Positions 25,634 through 34,193 are shown, counted from the first letter of the stretch. The stretch: 64,000 bases of DNA from Actinoplanes octamycinicus (GCF_014205225.1 NZ_JACHNB010000001.1:7297501-7361500); one strand, 5' to 3'. A program made the numbers and translations. The notes: generated by a model not told the origin, from the letters alone.

Positions 25634-26315
25634 GCGGCTCGTAGCGGTAGCCGACGCCCCAGACGGTGACCAGCCGGGCCGGAGCGGCCGGGTCGGCCTC
25701 GATCTTCTCGCGCAGCCGGCGCACGTGGACGGTGACCGTGGACTGGTCGCCGAACCGCCAGCCCCACACCTTCTCCAGCAGCTCGGCGCGGGAGAACGCG
25801 CGGGCCGGGTGCCGCAGCAGGAACTCCAGCAGGTCGAACTCGCGGACGGTCAGCGCGAGGGGCTGCCCGGCCAGCTCGGCGGTGCGCCGGCCGGTGTCGG
25901 CGACCAGGTCGCCGTCGCGCAGCAGGGCGGGCCGGGCGGGCGCGGCCGGGGCGGTGCGGCGCAGCACCGACCGCACCCGCAGGGTCAGCTCCCGCGGGCT
26001 GAACGGTTTCGTCACGTAGTCGTCGGCGCCGACCTCCAGGCCAAGCACCCGGTCGCTCTCCTCGCCGAGCGCGGTCAGCATCACCACCGGCAGCCCGGGC
26101 TGGTCGCGCTGCAACCGGCGGCAGACCTCGAGGCCGTCGAGGCCGCCGAGCATCAGGTCGAGCACGACCAGGTCGGGCCGTTCGGCGTCGACGGCGGCGA
26201 GCGCGGCGAGGCCGTCGGAGGCCAGTCGCACCCGGCAGCCGTCCTGTTCGAGGTAGCGGCGCACGACGTCGCTCACCGTCGGGTCGTCGTCGACGACCAG
26301 CACCTGATGGGTCAC
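25620..26315 (-). CDS. OmpR/PhoB-type response regulator
   Basis: A 231-residue regulator. The receiver has VVDDDPT, the phospho-acceptor Asp-53 (LVVLDLMLGG) and Lys-103 in VTKPFS; the C-terminal winged helix has LTVREFDLLEFLL, FGDQSTVTVHVRRLREK and VWGVGYRYEP. It acts with the kinase gene it overlaps. It begins only 9 nt after the small membrane protein gene, so it is part of the molybdoenzyme/glycosyltransferase operon. OmpR-type regulators bind direct repeats; a 10-bp direct repeat lies at the head of this operon (29868-29906). Confidence 0.92.
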   Translation of the reverse strand: MTHQVLVVDDDPTVSDVVRRYLEQDGCRVRLASDGLAALAAVDAERPDLVVLDLMLGGLDGLEVCRRLQRDQPGLPVVMLTALGEESDRVLGLEVGADDYVTKPFSPRELTLRVRSVLRRTAPAAPARPALLRDGDLVADTGRRTAELAGQPLALTVREFDLLEFLLRHPARAFSRAELLEKVWGWRFGDQSTVTVHVRRLREKIEADPAAPARLVTVWGVGYRYEPRADA

Positions 26316-26324
26316 CCTGGCAGG

Positions 26325-26717
26325 CTATCCGGGTCGCCGCCGCCGGTGCCCGGCGGAGAGCCTTTCGATTCCCTTACGGCCCGCTAGCACCGTCACGGTC
26401 ACCACCACCACGACCAGGACCAGGCTTTTTCCGTACGGCCGCAGCCCCGGTCCGAGCGCCAGCGGCACCGCGATCACGGTGAGTGCCAGCGTGCTGACCG
26501 CGACCGACCGCACCGCCGTCCGGCACCGTTCCGGCACCGTGCGGCGGATCAGCTCCCCGCCGGCCAGGACCAGCGGCAGCAGCACGGCGTCGTGCAGCAC
26601 CAGCACCACGAGACCGAAGACGACCACGCCGAGCAGATCCCCGGGAGCGTCGGTGAGCAGCCCGCTCACGCCGTACCCGAAAAGCAGTAGCCCGGCGCCG
26701 ATCAGCGAACGTCTCAT
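26325..26717 (-). CDS. Small membrane protein, three to four helices
   Basis: A 130-residue hydrophobic protein with predicted helices around residues 4-22, 28-52, 72-90 and 92-112 and a basic C-terminal tail (GRKGIERLSAGHRRRR). I recognise no named family. Its ATG shares a base with the stop of the molybdoenzyme gene (TGATG-type junction), and the response regulator follows 9 nt later. It may be a partner of the molybdoenzyme or of the sensor kinase. Confidence 0.75.
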   Translation of the reverse strand: MRRSLIGAGLLLFGYGVSGLLTDAPGDLLGVVVFGLVVLVLHDAVLLPLVLAGGELIRRTVPERCRTAVRSVAVSTLALTVIAVPLALGPGLRPYGKSLVLVVVVVTVTVLAGRKGIERLSAGHRRRRPG

Positions 26718-27904
26718 CACGCGCCCCGCACGGTGATCCGGCTGAGCCATTTGGTCTGCAGCACGCCGGGCCGGTTCGGCGCGATCAGCCGGGCCGGGTA
26801 GCCGTGGTCGAGCGCCAGGGGTTCGCCGCCGAGCCGGAGCGCGACCAGGGTCCGCTCGTCGGTGAGGTGCGGCGTGGCCACCTCGGAGCTCCGGTACCGG
26901 CCGCCGGCCTGCAACGACTCGACCTGGACGATGCACGCCGCCGGGTCCGCGCCGACCAGGGCGACCAGGTCGCGCAGCCGGACGCCGGTCCAGGTGCCGG
27001 TCGAGCTCCAGCCCTCCACGCAGGCGACGGCGAGAACCGTGGTGTGCTGCGGCAGGGCGGCGAGGTCGGCCAGGCTCAGCTCGACGGTCCGGCCGGGGGC
27101 GGCCACGGTCAGCCGGTACCCGGGGTCGAGCGCGGCGTCGCGGACCCCGGCGCCGGCCGCCGTCTTGTTCACCGGCACGCCCTGCGGCCCGTCGCCCGGC
27201 CGGCGCGGCGCGAGCAGCGAGACCGGGGCGAGCGGCCGCACCGTCTGACCGATAGTGCTCAGCGTGACCAGCCCGGCCGCGGCTGCCACCGCGAGCAGCA
27301 CCCGGCGGCGGCCGGGACCGTCCGGGGCGTGCCGGATCGCGGGCAGCTGGACACCGATGTGGATCAGCAGCGCGCCGGCCGCCACCCAGGCCACCCGGTA
27401 GTGCGCGGTGGTGAAGAAGAACGGCATCGGCGCGTACCACCGGGCGACGTTGAACACGCCGCCGACCACCTGGAACAGCGCCGCGCCGACCAGCACCAGG
27501 ACCGACAGGCGCTCGGCGGCGTGCGCCGGGCTCCGCAGCGGCGGCCAGGCGAACAGCCGCGGATAGACCGACCACAGCTTGGCGCCGAGCAGCGGCACGG
27601 TCGCCAGGCCGGTCGCCACGTGCACGCCCTGGGTGACCCGGTAGAGGCCGGCCGGGCGGGACGGCCACCAGAACCAGCCGGGCGGGTGCTGGATCAGGTG
27701 GCTGAGCAGCCCGGTGCCGAAGCAGACGCCGAAGGCGAGCCCGAGCGCGATGCCGAGCTGGGCGGTGAGCCGGGTGGAGCGAAGCGGCGACCGGAAGGCG
27801 TCCGGGCGCAGCGGCCCCCGCCGGAGCCGGTCCGGTGGTGCCGGCCACGGCTCGCCGAGCCAGGTCAGGGCCCGTCGGAGCCGGGTCGCAGGGTGGCGAA
27901 CCAT
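26717..27904 (-). CDS. Membrane-anchored sulfite-oxidase-fold molybdopterin enzyme
   Basis: A 395-residue fusion. Residues 45-225 hold about five helices with histidines at helix ends (SHLIQHPPGWFWW, GVHVATGL, TTAHYRVAW, LIHIGVQL), a cytochrome-b-like arrangement that could bind heme. Residues about 255-395 are a sulfite-oxidase-type molybdopterin domain with the molybdenum-ligand Cys-295 in ACVEGWSSTG and the closing RLIAPNRPGVLQTKWL. The likely role is electron transfer between the membrane and an extracytoplasmic substrate, unknown here. Start ATG 27904 has GGAGGG upstream and overlaps the methyltransferase gene by 40 nt. Confidence 0.85.
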   Translation of the reverse strand: MVRHPATRLRRALTWLGEPWPAPPDRLRRGPLRPDAFRSPLRSTRLTAQLGIALGLAFGVCFGTGLLSHLIQHPPGWFWWPSRPAGLYRVTQGVHVATGLATVPLLGAKLWSVYPRLFAWPPLRSPAHAAERLSVLVLVGAALFQVVGGVFNVARWYAPMPFFFTTAHYRVAWVAAGALLIHIGVQLPAIRHAPDGPGRRRVLLAVAAAAGLVTLSTIGQTVRPLAPVSLLAPRRPGDGPQGVPVNKTAAGAGVRDAALDPGYRLTVAAPGRTVELSLADLAALPQHTTVLAVACVEGWSSTGTWTGVRLRDLVALVGADPAACIVQVESLQAGGRYRSSEVATPHLTDERTLVALRLGGEPLALDHGYPARLIAPNRPGVLQTKWLSRITVRGA

Positions 27905-28545
27905 CGTCCCTCCTCGGTCCAGGTCGCTTCGGTGCGCAGGCCCGCCGACCGCGCCAGGGCGTCCAGGTCGTCGGCGGCCACCTGCGCCCAGCGCAGCGGC
28001 GCGCCCGGCTGGTCGCGGCCGGCGTGCAGGGTGGCGACGCCCGCCCAGCTGCCGCCGCCGGGCGGTTCCACCTCGACGTGCGCCCGGCCGGTCCGGGCGA
28101 GCAGTTCCCGGCAGCGGCGCAGCAGCGCGGCCGGGTCGCCGCCGATGCCGAGGTTGCCGTCGGCGAGCAGCAGGTGTTCCCACCGGCCCTGCCCGGGCAG
28201 CGGCGCGAACACGTCCCGGCGCAGCGCGGTCGCGCCGCGCGCCCGGGCCAGCCGGACCGCCGCCGCGCTGACGTCGATGCCGAGCGCGGCCCGGCCGAGG
28301 CGCAGCAGCGCGGCGGTGAGCCGGCCCGGCCCGCAGCCGACGTCCAGGGTGGCGCCCCGGCACCGGTCCAGCAGGCCGGTGTCGCCGGGCCGGTGGTCGT
28401 CGCACCAGGCGCCGGCGTCGACCCGGGTCTCCCGGCCGCTGTCGCCGCGCAGGATCAGCGGGCTCCGGGCCCCGGCCGCCGCGCGGGTCAGCGCCCGGTC
28501 GTAGATGGCCAGCGCCGCCGGGCAGACCACGGCCGGCGCGGTCAC
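27865..28545 (-). CDS. SAM-dependent methyltransferase (class I)
   Basis: A 226-residue protein with the class I methyltransferase core: TLDVGCGPGRLTAAL (motif I), LGIDVSAAAVRLAR (motif II) and LLLADGNLGIGGDPAALLRR. The substrate is unknown. An N-terminal segment (PAALAIYDRALTRAAAG) with RVDAGAWCDDHRPGD is characteristic of the copy found beside CofC-like and glycosyltransferase genes. GTG start overlaps the upstream stop by 4 nt (GTGA), and its own 3' end overlaps the molybdoenzyme start by 40 nt, so the group is one transcription unit. Confidence 0.85.
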   Translation of the reverse strand: MTAPAVVCPAALAIYDRALTRAAAGARSPLILRGDSGRETRVDAGAWCDDHRPGDTGLLDRCRGATLDVGCGPGRLTAALLRLGRAALGIDVSAAAVRLARARGATALRRDVFAPLPGQGRWEHLLLADGNLGIGGDPAALLRRCRELLARTGRAHVEVEPPGGGSWAGVATLHAGRDQPGAPLRWAQVAADDLDALARSAGLRTEATWTEEGRWFATLRPGSDGP

Positions 28546-29177
28546 GCGACGACTCCGGCGGCCACGGCGGCGACCGCGGCCGGGAACCGGGCACCGGCCG
28601 GGCAACCGGCGGCGACCGCGGTGGCGTCGGCCATCGTATCCACGTCGCGCAGCGGCGCCAGCAGGGTCGGGCGGACACCCCGGCCGAACAGCGCCTCCCG
28701 GGTCAACCGGCCGGTGCGCGCGGTGGACATCGGCACCCCGGCCAGCACCGCCGCGTCGGCCGGGTCGCTCAGGCCGAGCGCCCACCAGCCGCCGTCGAGC
28801 GCCGGCCCGAGCACCGCGCCGTCCCGGCACAACGCGCCGGCCGCGGCGGACAGCAGGTCTCCGGTCAGCTGCGGGGTGTCCATGCCGATCAGCAGCGCCG
28901 GGACGCCGGGCAGCGCGGTGTCGGCGAACGCGTGCGCCAGCCGCTCCCCCAGCCCGTCCCCGCGCTGCGGCACCGTCGTCCATCCGGGCGGTGCCGGATG
29001 GTCGCCGTCGAGCACCAGCGTGTGCCGGACGGCCGCGACCGCCGTGCCGGCCCGCAGCGTGTCGGCGAGGGCGGCGGCCGCGATCGCCGCCGCCTGTTCC
29101 GGCGTGCACGGTGGACAGAGCCGGGTCTTCACCCGCCCGGGCACCGGCGCCTTGGCCATCACCAGGAGCTGGATCAT
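28542..29177 (-). CDS. DUF2064/TIGR04282-type CofC-like nucleotidyltransferase-fold protein
   Basis: A 211-residue protein of the glycosyltransferase-A fold: VMAKAPVPGRVKTRLCP at the N-terminus, a QRGDGLGERLAHAF segment, the acidic LIGMDTPQL motif and LGPALDGGWWALGL. These match the family named for similarity to CofC phospholactate guanylyltransferase, often next to a GT2 gene, as here. It may activate a glycosyl or phospho-acid precursor with a nucleotide; no activity is proven for the family that I can cite. Start and stop both overlap the neighbours by 4 nt. Confidence 0.85.
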   Translation of the reverse strand: MIQLLVMAKAPVPGRVKTRLCPPCTPEQAAAIAAAALADTLRAGTAVAAVRHTLVLDGDHPAPPGWTTVPQRGDGLGERLAHAFADTALPGVPALLIGMDTPQLTGDLLSAAAGALCRDGAVLGPALDGGWWALGLSDPADAAVLAGVPMSTARTGRLTREALFGRGVRPTLLAPLRDVDTMADATAVAAGCPAGARFPAAVAAVAAGVVA

Positions 29178-29833
29178 CGGGCCAGCACCGCCCGCATGTC
29201 GGCGACGGCGCGCAGGGTGCCGCGGACCGTGCCGGTCACCTTGGACCGGGTGCCGGCCGCCCGCGGGTGGTAGGTGACGTCCAGCTCCCGCACCCGCCAG
29301 CCGGCCCGGGCCGCGCCGAGCAGCAGCTCCAGCGGGTATCCGAAGCGCCGGTCGCGCAGGTCGAGGGCGAGCAGCGCGTCGCGGCGGGCGGCCCGGATCG
29401 GCGCGATGTCGTGCACCGGCAGGCCGGTGTCGCTGCGGATCCGGTGGGCCAGCACCGCGTTGCCGAGCCGCGCGTGCACCGGCCAGGCGCGCCGGGTGGC
29501 CGGCCGGCGGCGGCCGCAGACCAGGTCGGCCTCGCCGTCCCGGACCGGGCCGGCCAGGCGCGGCAGGTCGGCCGGGTCGAACGAGCCGTCGGCGTCCAGC
29601 ACGCACACCACCCCGTCGTCCGGGTCGGCGGCCAGCAGGCCGGCGTGCACGGCGGCGCCGTACCCCCGGTCCGGCACGTCGATCACCCGGGCGCCGTGCC
29701 GGCGGGCGATGGCGGGCGATCCGTCGGTCGAGCCGTTGTCGGCCAGGATCGGCCGGTAGCCGGGCGGCATCCGGTCCAGCAGCCACGGCAGGGCGGCGGC
29801 CTCGTTCAGGCAGGGCAGCACCACATCGGTCAT
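29174..29833 (-). CDS. Family 2 glycosyltransferase
   Basis: A 219-residue GT2 enzyme: VVLPCLNEAAALPWLL, ILADNGSTDGSP, DRGYGAAVHAGL, the metal-binding VCVLDADGSFDP and a RFGYPLELLLGAARAG plus LDVTYHPRAAGTRSKVTG C-terminal segment. The pattern is close to polyprenyl-phosphate mannose/glucose synthases and the cofC-linked GT2 group. There are no membrane helices, so it acts at the cytoplasmic face. It is the first gene of the seven-gene operon; the 132-bp gap to the divergent epimerase contains the repeat TCTTACGAAC twice. Confidence 0.88.
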   Translation of the reverse strand: MTDVVLPCLNEAAALPWLLDRMPPGYRPILADNGSTDGSPAIARRHGARVIDVPDRGYGAAVHAGLLAADPDDGVVCVLDADGSFDPADLPRLAGPVRDGEADLVCGRRRPATRRAWPVHARLGNAVLAHRIRSDTGLPVHDIAPIRAARRDALLALDLRDRRFGYPLELLLGAARAGWRVRELDVTYHPRAAGTRSKVTGTVRGTLRAVADMRAVLAR

Positions 29834-29867
29834 GGCCGGAAAGTTAGCCCTGCTCAGAGCCGGTAAA

Positions 29868-29906
29868 TCTTACGAACTCGGGACGTCGCCGGCAGTTCTT
29901 ACGAAC
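29868..29906. promoter_or_regulatory. Direct repeat TCTTACGAAC x2 in the divergent promoter region
   Basis: TCTTACGAAC occurs at 29868-29877 and 29897-29906, 29 nt start to start, close to three helical turns, so both copies face one side of the DNA. It sits between the GT2 operon and the epimerase gene. The operon encodes an OmpR-type regulator, a class that binds direct repeats; assignment to it is inference. Confidence 0.5.
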
Positions 29907-29965
29907 CGCTGACGGATCGACGCGCGGCGCTCCCGGGGCGCCGGATCGGCCCTACGGTCGCTGTC

Positions 29966-31003
29966 GTGACGCACATCCTCGTGACCGGCGGCGCCGGTTT
30001 CATCGGCACCCATGTGACCACCGCGCTGCTGGCCGCCGGCCACGACGTGTCCGTGCTGGACTGCGGCCATCCGGCGGCGCACACCGGGCCGCCCGAGGTG
30101 CCCGACGGAGCGGTGCTGCACCGGGCCGACGTGCGCGACCGGGACGCGGTGGGGGCCGCGCTGCGCGGCGTCGACGCGGTGGTGCACCAGGCCGCGCTGG
30201 TCGGGCTCGGCGCCGGGCCGGACGACCTGCCGGACTACGTCGGCTGCAACGACCTGGGCACCGCGGTGCTGCTGGCCGCGATGGGCGGGGCCGGCGTCCG
30301 GCGGCTGGTGCTGGCCAGCTCGATGGTGGTCTACGGGGAGGGTGCGTACCGGTGCGAGCGGCACGGCCCGGTCCGGCCGGCGCCGCGCGAGGTGGCCGAC
30401 CTGGCCGCCGGCCGGTTCGAGCCGGCCTGCCCAAGCTGCGGCGAACCCCTGGCGCCCGGGCTGGTCGGCGAGGACGCGCCGGTCGACCCGCGCAGCGTCT
30501 ACGCGGCGACCAAGGTGGCCCAGGAGCACCTGGCCGCGGTCTGGGCGCGCGAGTGTGACGGCGCGGTGGCCGCGCTGCGCTACCACAACGTGTACGGCCC
30601 GGGGATGCCGCGGGACACCCCGTACAGCGGGGTGGCGGCGATGTTCCGGTCGGCGCTGGAGGGCGGCCGGGCGCCGCGGGTCTTCGAGGACGGGGCGCAG
30701 CGGCGCGACTTCGTGCACGTCAGCGACGTCGCGGCGGCGAACGTGCTGGCGCTGGCCGCCGGGCCGGGCTTCCGGGCGTACAACGTCGCCTCCGGCCGGC
30801 CGACCACCGTGGGCGCGATGGCGGCCGTGCTGGCGGACGCGTTCGGCGGGCTGCCGCCGGTGGTCACCGGGCAGTTCCGGCTCGGCGACGTCCGGCACGT
30901 GGTGGCCTCGCCCGCCCGGGCCGCCGCCGAGCTGGGGTTCCGGGCGGCGGTGCGGCCGGAGACCGGGCTGCGGGAGTTCGCGTGCGTGCCGCTGCGCGGC
31001 TGA
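29966..31003 (+). CDS. NAD-dependent sugar epimerase/dehydratase with zinc-knuckle insertion
   Basis: A 345-residue extended SDR: VTGGAGFIGTHV (6-17), ASSMVVYGEG, catalytic Tyr-179/Lys-183 in SVYAATKVAQE, and YHNVYGPGMP plus RDFVHVSDVA of nucleotide-sugar epimerases. Between residues 128 and 165 it has Cys-130/His-133 and Cys-155/Cys-158 (CPSCGE), a CxxH...CxxC set like a zinc knuckle that ordinary epimerases lack. The substrate is presumably a nucleotide or lipid-linked sugar. GTG start. It is divergent from the GT2 operon and overlaps the next gene by 22 nt. Confidence 0.85.
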   Translation: MTHILVTGGAGFIGTHVTTALLAAGHDVSVLDCGHPAAHTGPPEVPDGAVLHRADVRDRDAVGAALRGVDAVVHQAALVGLGAGPDDLPDYVGCNDLGTAVLLAAMGGAGVRRLVLASSMVVYGEGAYRCERHGPVRPAPREVADLAAGRFEPACPSCGEPLAPGLVGEDAPVDPRSVYAATKVAQEHLAAVWARECDGAVAALRYHNVYGPGMPRDTPYSGVAAMFRSALEGGRAPRVFEDGAQRRDFVHVSDVAAANVLALAAGPGFRAYNVASGRPTTVGAMAAVLADAFGGLPPVVTGQFRLGDVRHVVASPARAAAELGFRAAVRPETGLREFACVPLRG

Positions 31004-32328
31004 CCGCCCGGCCGCGGCTGTCCTGGCCGTCGTCGCGGGCCGACCGGTGGGCGCTGATCGCGGTGCTAGGCCTGGTCGCGGCGGCGGTGCTGACCGGCGC
31101 CGCGCTCGGCTGGCTGGACCGGCCGGTCCGCGCGCCGGCCGCCCCGATCTTCGGCCATGTCCTGCCGCACGCCGGCCCCGGCACCCCGCTCGCCGTGCTG
31201 ACCGCCTGGGCGGTGATCCGCTGGGGGCCGGAGCTGGCCGGGCGGCTGCCGTGGCGGCGGCTGCTGGCCGCGGCCTGGGCGGCGGCGGTCGCCTGGACGT
31301 TCGCGCTGGCCTTGGTGGACGGCTGGCAGCGCGGCGTGACCGGCCGGTTGACCACCGAGTTCGAGTACCTGGCCGAGGTGCCCGGGGTGACCGACGTGCC
31401 GGCCATGCTGCGCGGCTTCACCGGCCGGATCCTGCTCGACGCGCCGGACAACTGGGCGGTGCACGTGGCCGGGCACCCGCCCGGCGCCCTGCTGGTCTTC
31501 GTCGGCCTGGACCGGCTCGGCCTCGGCGGGGGCGGCTGGGCGGCGCTGCTCTGCGTGCTGGCCTGGGGCGGGGCGGTGGTCGCGGTGGCGGTGGCGCTGC
31601 GGGCGCTCGGCGACGAGCCGGCGGCCCGGGCGGCGCTGCCGTTCCTGGTGCTCTTCCCGGGCGCGGTGTGGGCCGGGGTGTCGGCCGACGCGCTGTTCGC
31701 CGGGGTGGGCGCGGGGGCGCTGGCGCTGCTCGCGATCGGGCTGTCCCGGCCGTCGCGGTGGTGCCTGGTCGCCGGTGGGGCCGGGCTGGCCGCCGCCGGA
31801 TATCTCTCCTACGGCCTGGTGCTGCTCGCCCTGCCGGCGGCGGCGGTGCTCGTGCTGCGGTGGCGGCGGTTCCCGCTGCTCGGCTGGGCGGGGCTCGGCG
31901 CCGGCATCGTGGTGGCCGCGATGACCCTGCTCGGCTTCGCCTGGTGGGACGGCTACCACCTGGTCCAGGTGCGGTATTACCAAGGACTGGCGAGCTCCCG
32001 GCCGTACGCGTACTGGATCTGGGGGAATCTGGCGGCCCTGGCCGTCTGTGCCGGACCGGTCACCGCCGCGATGCTGCGCCGCGCCGCGGCCGCGGTGGTC
32101 GCCACCCGGACCCCGGCGGTGCTGCTCTGCCTCGGCGCGGCCGGCGCGGTCCTGGCCGCCGATCTGTCCGGGCTGAGCAAGGCCGAGACCGAGCGGATCT
32201 GGCTGCCGTTCGCGGTCTGGCTGCCGGCCGCCGCGGCCCTGCTCCCGGTCCGCGACCGGCGCGGCTGGCTGATCCTGCAGGCAGTGACCGCGCTGGTTGT
32301 CAACCACCTGGTGCTGACGTCCTGGTGA
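30982..32328 (+). CDS. Polytopic membrane protein, possible glycosyltransferase-C-like
   Basis: A 448-residue protein with about ten to twelve hydrophobic helices. Between the first helices is a long polar loop with a conserved-looking segment VHVAGHPPGALLVFVGLDRLG, and later helices are separated by short Arg-rich turns. The arrangement (His-Pro-Pro in the first large loop, SKAETERIWLPF near the end) resembles GT-C-type membrane glycosyltransferases or their relatives, but I cannot assign a family. It overlaps the epimerase gene by 22 nt and must be expressed with it. A lipid-sugar transfer role would fit the locus; that is inference. Confidence 0.75.
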   Translation: MRAAARLTARPRLSWPSSRADRWALIAVLGLVAAAVLTGAALGWLDRPVRAPAAPIFGHVLPHAGPGTPLAVLTAWAVIRWGPELAGRLPWRRLLAAAWAAAVAWTFALALVDGWQRGVTGRLTTEFEYLAEVPGVTDVPAMLRGFTGRILLDAPDNWAVHVAGHPPGALLVFVGLDRLGLGGGGWAALLCVLAWGGAVVAVAVALRALGDEPAARAALPFLVLFPGAVWAGVSADALFAGVGAGALALLAIGLSRPSRWCLVAGGAGLAAAGYLSYGLVLLALPAAAVLVLRWRRFPLLGWAGLGAGIVVAAMTLLGFAWWDGYHLVQVRYYQGLASSRPYAYWIWGNLAALAVCAGPVTAAMLRRAAAAVVATRTPAVLLCLGAAGAVLAADLSGLSKAETERIWLPFAVWLPAAAALLPVRDRRGWLILQAVTALVVNHLVLTSW

Positions 32329-32365
32329 CTGATCCTTTTGGGTCGGTGGCGTTACCGTGTGCCGT

Positions 32366-33172
32366 ATGCGGGTGAGTCCGGCGGATGGGGTGCGGCAGAC
32401 GGCTGACGGCTGGCGCCTGGTGTTCGTGCCGAGCCTGTGGGGCGCCGCGGTCGGCCGGTTCCTCGGCTCGCTGGGGTGTGCCGGCTACCTCGCGGCCGTG
32501 CTGGCCCTCTTCGTGCTGCCGGCGGTGGGGTTCATCGTCGGGTCCGCCGGGGTCTGGCAGGGGATCCGGGTGATCCTCGCGCTGGCGGCCCTGGTGGCGG
32601 CGCTGTTCCTGACGGCGATGGTGGTGAGCGACCTCCGCGCGGTGCGGCGCGTCGACCTGCGGCCGCGGAGCCTGGTGCTGACCCGCGGCTGGCGACAGCG
32701 GGAGCTGCCGCTGGACACGGTGTCCCGGATCGTCGTCGAGGAGCGGCACAAGCTGGGCCGGCAGGTCGGCATCGCGGTCGTGCTGAGCACCGGCGACGGG
32801 GACATCCGGTGCGAGGCGGACGAACACTCCCCGCTGGGCCGGTCGTCCGCGCCGCGGCTGACGGAGTGGCTGGCCGAGCTGCTCGACCCGGCCGAGGTGC
32901 CGGTCACCATGGAGAAAGTCCTCGTCAAGGCCTACGTCTCGGTCGAGAGCTGGTGGACGACCGCCCAGGTGGCCGACTTCTGGGACGTGCCCGCCGAGGA
33001 CGTGGCCGGGCTCGCCGACGTCTGGCAGGTCGCCCACCAGACCTTCCTGCCGCGGGCGGCCGTCTACCGGTCCGACATGGAGTCCTTCCGGCGGCTCGTC
33101 TACCGGCCGGACGACGTGTGCGAGGTGGCGGACGCCATCCGCGGGACCCGCCCGGTCGTCGACCGGGACTGA
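32366..33172 (+). CDS. Two-helix membrane protein of unknown function
   Basis: A 268-residue protein. Two hydrophobic helices (about 28-57 and 63-82) precede a strand-rich cytoplasmic region resembling a bacterial PH-like domain (LRPRSLVLTRGWRQRELPLDTVSRIVVEE), followed by a C-terminal segment starting with WWTTAQVADFWDVPAEDV that looks like a helix-turn-helix. I do not recognise the whole protein. The start could be this ATG or the GTG three codons upstream; neither has a good ribosome site. The gene starts 37 nt after the membrane glycosyltransferase-like gene. Confidence 0.6.
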   Translation: MRVSPADGVRQTADGWRLVFVPSLWGAAVGRFLGSLGCAGYLAAVLALFVLPAVGFIVGSAGVWQGIRVILALAALVAALFLTAMVVSDLRAVRRVDLRPRSLVLTRGWRQRELPLDTVSRIVVEERHKLGRQVGIAVVLSTGDGDIRCEADEHSPLGRSSAPRLTEWLAELLDPAEVPVTMEKVLVKAYVSVESWWTTAQVADFWDVPAEDVAGLADVWQVAHQTFLPRAAVYRSDMESFRRLVYRPDDVCEVADAIRGTRPVVDRD

Positions 33173-33176
33173 GCCG

Positions 33177-34175
33177 TCAGCCGGCCCGCAGGTCGCGGCG
33201 CAGCCACAGGTACGCCGGGACGCCCATCAGCAGCACCAGCCACATGGTGATCAGCCGGTAGAGGACCACGATCGCGGCCGCGGCCGGATGGCTGCAGCCG
33301 GCGGCGACCAGCGCGGCCAGCATCACCACCTCGATCAGGCCGGTGCCGCCCGGGGTCAGCGGGATCTGCCGGACGATCTGGATGCCCAGGTAGATCACCG
33401 CGATCCGCCACCAGCCGAGCGTGGCGTGACAGGCGGTCGCCGCCGCGGCCAGGCAGAACAGGTCGAGGACCCACTTGGCCGCGCCGGCCGCGAAGATCGA
33501 CACCCACCGGCGGGCCGGGATGGCGGCCATCTCGGCGGTGGTCCGGGCGGCCGCGGCGGCGATCCGGGCCAGCCGCGAACCCGGTGACGGGGCGAACGCG
33601 GACCGGAACCGCCAGCCCAGGTAACCGGCGACCGCCACACCGGCGGCGATCACCGCCGGGCGCCACGGGACGGTCTCCAGGTCGGAACTGATCAGCCAGC
33701 CGAACGCGTACAGCAGGGCGAGGCTCAGCATCGACACGACGCCGGAGACCACGGTGACGGCGGTGGCCACCGGGGTGCTGGCGCCGTACCGCCGGAAGGT
33801 CCGGAAGGTGAAAGCGGTCGCGACCGCCGCGCCTGCCGGGACGGCCATGCTCACCGCGGCGCCGCTGACGGTCAGCGCGATCGCGCTGTCCCGCGGCAGC
33901 CGCACGTCCAGGCCGGCCAGCAGGAGCCGCTGCTGCTCGGCGAAGGCCACCTGCGACACGAACCCGGCGATCACCGCGGCGGCCGCCCAGCCCAGGTCCA
34001 GCTCCCGCCAGACGGTCAGCAGCGAACCGAGATCCGGCAGCTGATCACGCAGGGTGACCAGGATGGCGACGGTGACCACGATCCCGAGGCCGGGCCGCCA
34101 CCACCGGCGCAGGACCGGCGGGATCGCCGCCTCCCGGCGCCTGGTCACGGAGCGCAGAGCTGAAAGCATCGGCAC
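33177..34175 (-). CDS. Lysylphosphatidylglycerol-synthase-TM-like (UPF0104) membrane protein
   Basis: A 332-residue protein with eight or so helices and the family features of the LPG_synthase_TM group: LSLALLYAFG-type hydrophobic stretches, VSQVAFAEQQRLLLAG, and the signature near the end IVRQIPLTPGGTGLIEVVM followed by VVLYRLITMWLVLLMG. Such proteins without a catalytic aminoacyl domain act as flippases or have unknown transport roles. It converges on the preceding membrane gene with a 4-nt gap and is separated by 18 nt from the methyltransferase upstream. Confidence 0.85.
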   Translation of the reverse strand: MPMLSALRSVTRRREAAIPPVLRRWWRPGLGIVVTVAILVTLRDQLPDLGSLLTVWRELDLGWAAAAVIAGFVSQVAFAEQQRLLLAGLDVRLPRDSAIALTVSGAAVSMAVPAGAAVATAFTFRTFRRYGASTPVATAVTVVSGVVSMLSLALLYAFGWLISSDLETVPWRPAVIAAGVAVAGYLGWRFRSAFAPSPGSRLARIAAAAARTTAEMAAIPARRWVSIFAAGAAKWVLDLFCLAAAATACHATLGWWRIAVIYLGIQIVRQIPLTPGGTGLIEVVMLAALVAAGCSHPAAAAIVVLYRLITMWLVLLMGVPAYLWLRRDLRAG

Positions 34176-34193
34176 AGCATGCCAGGCCGGTGA

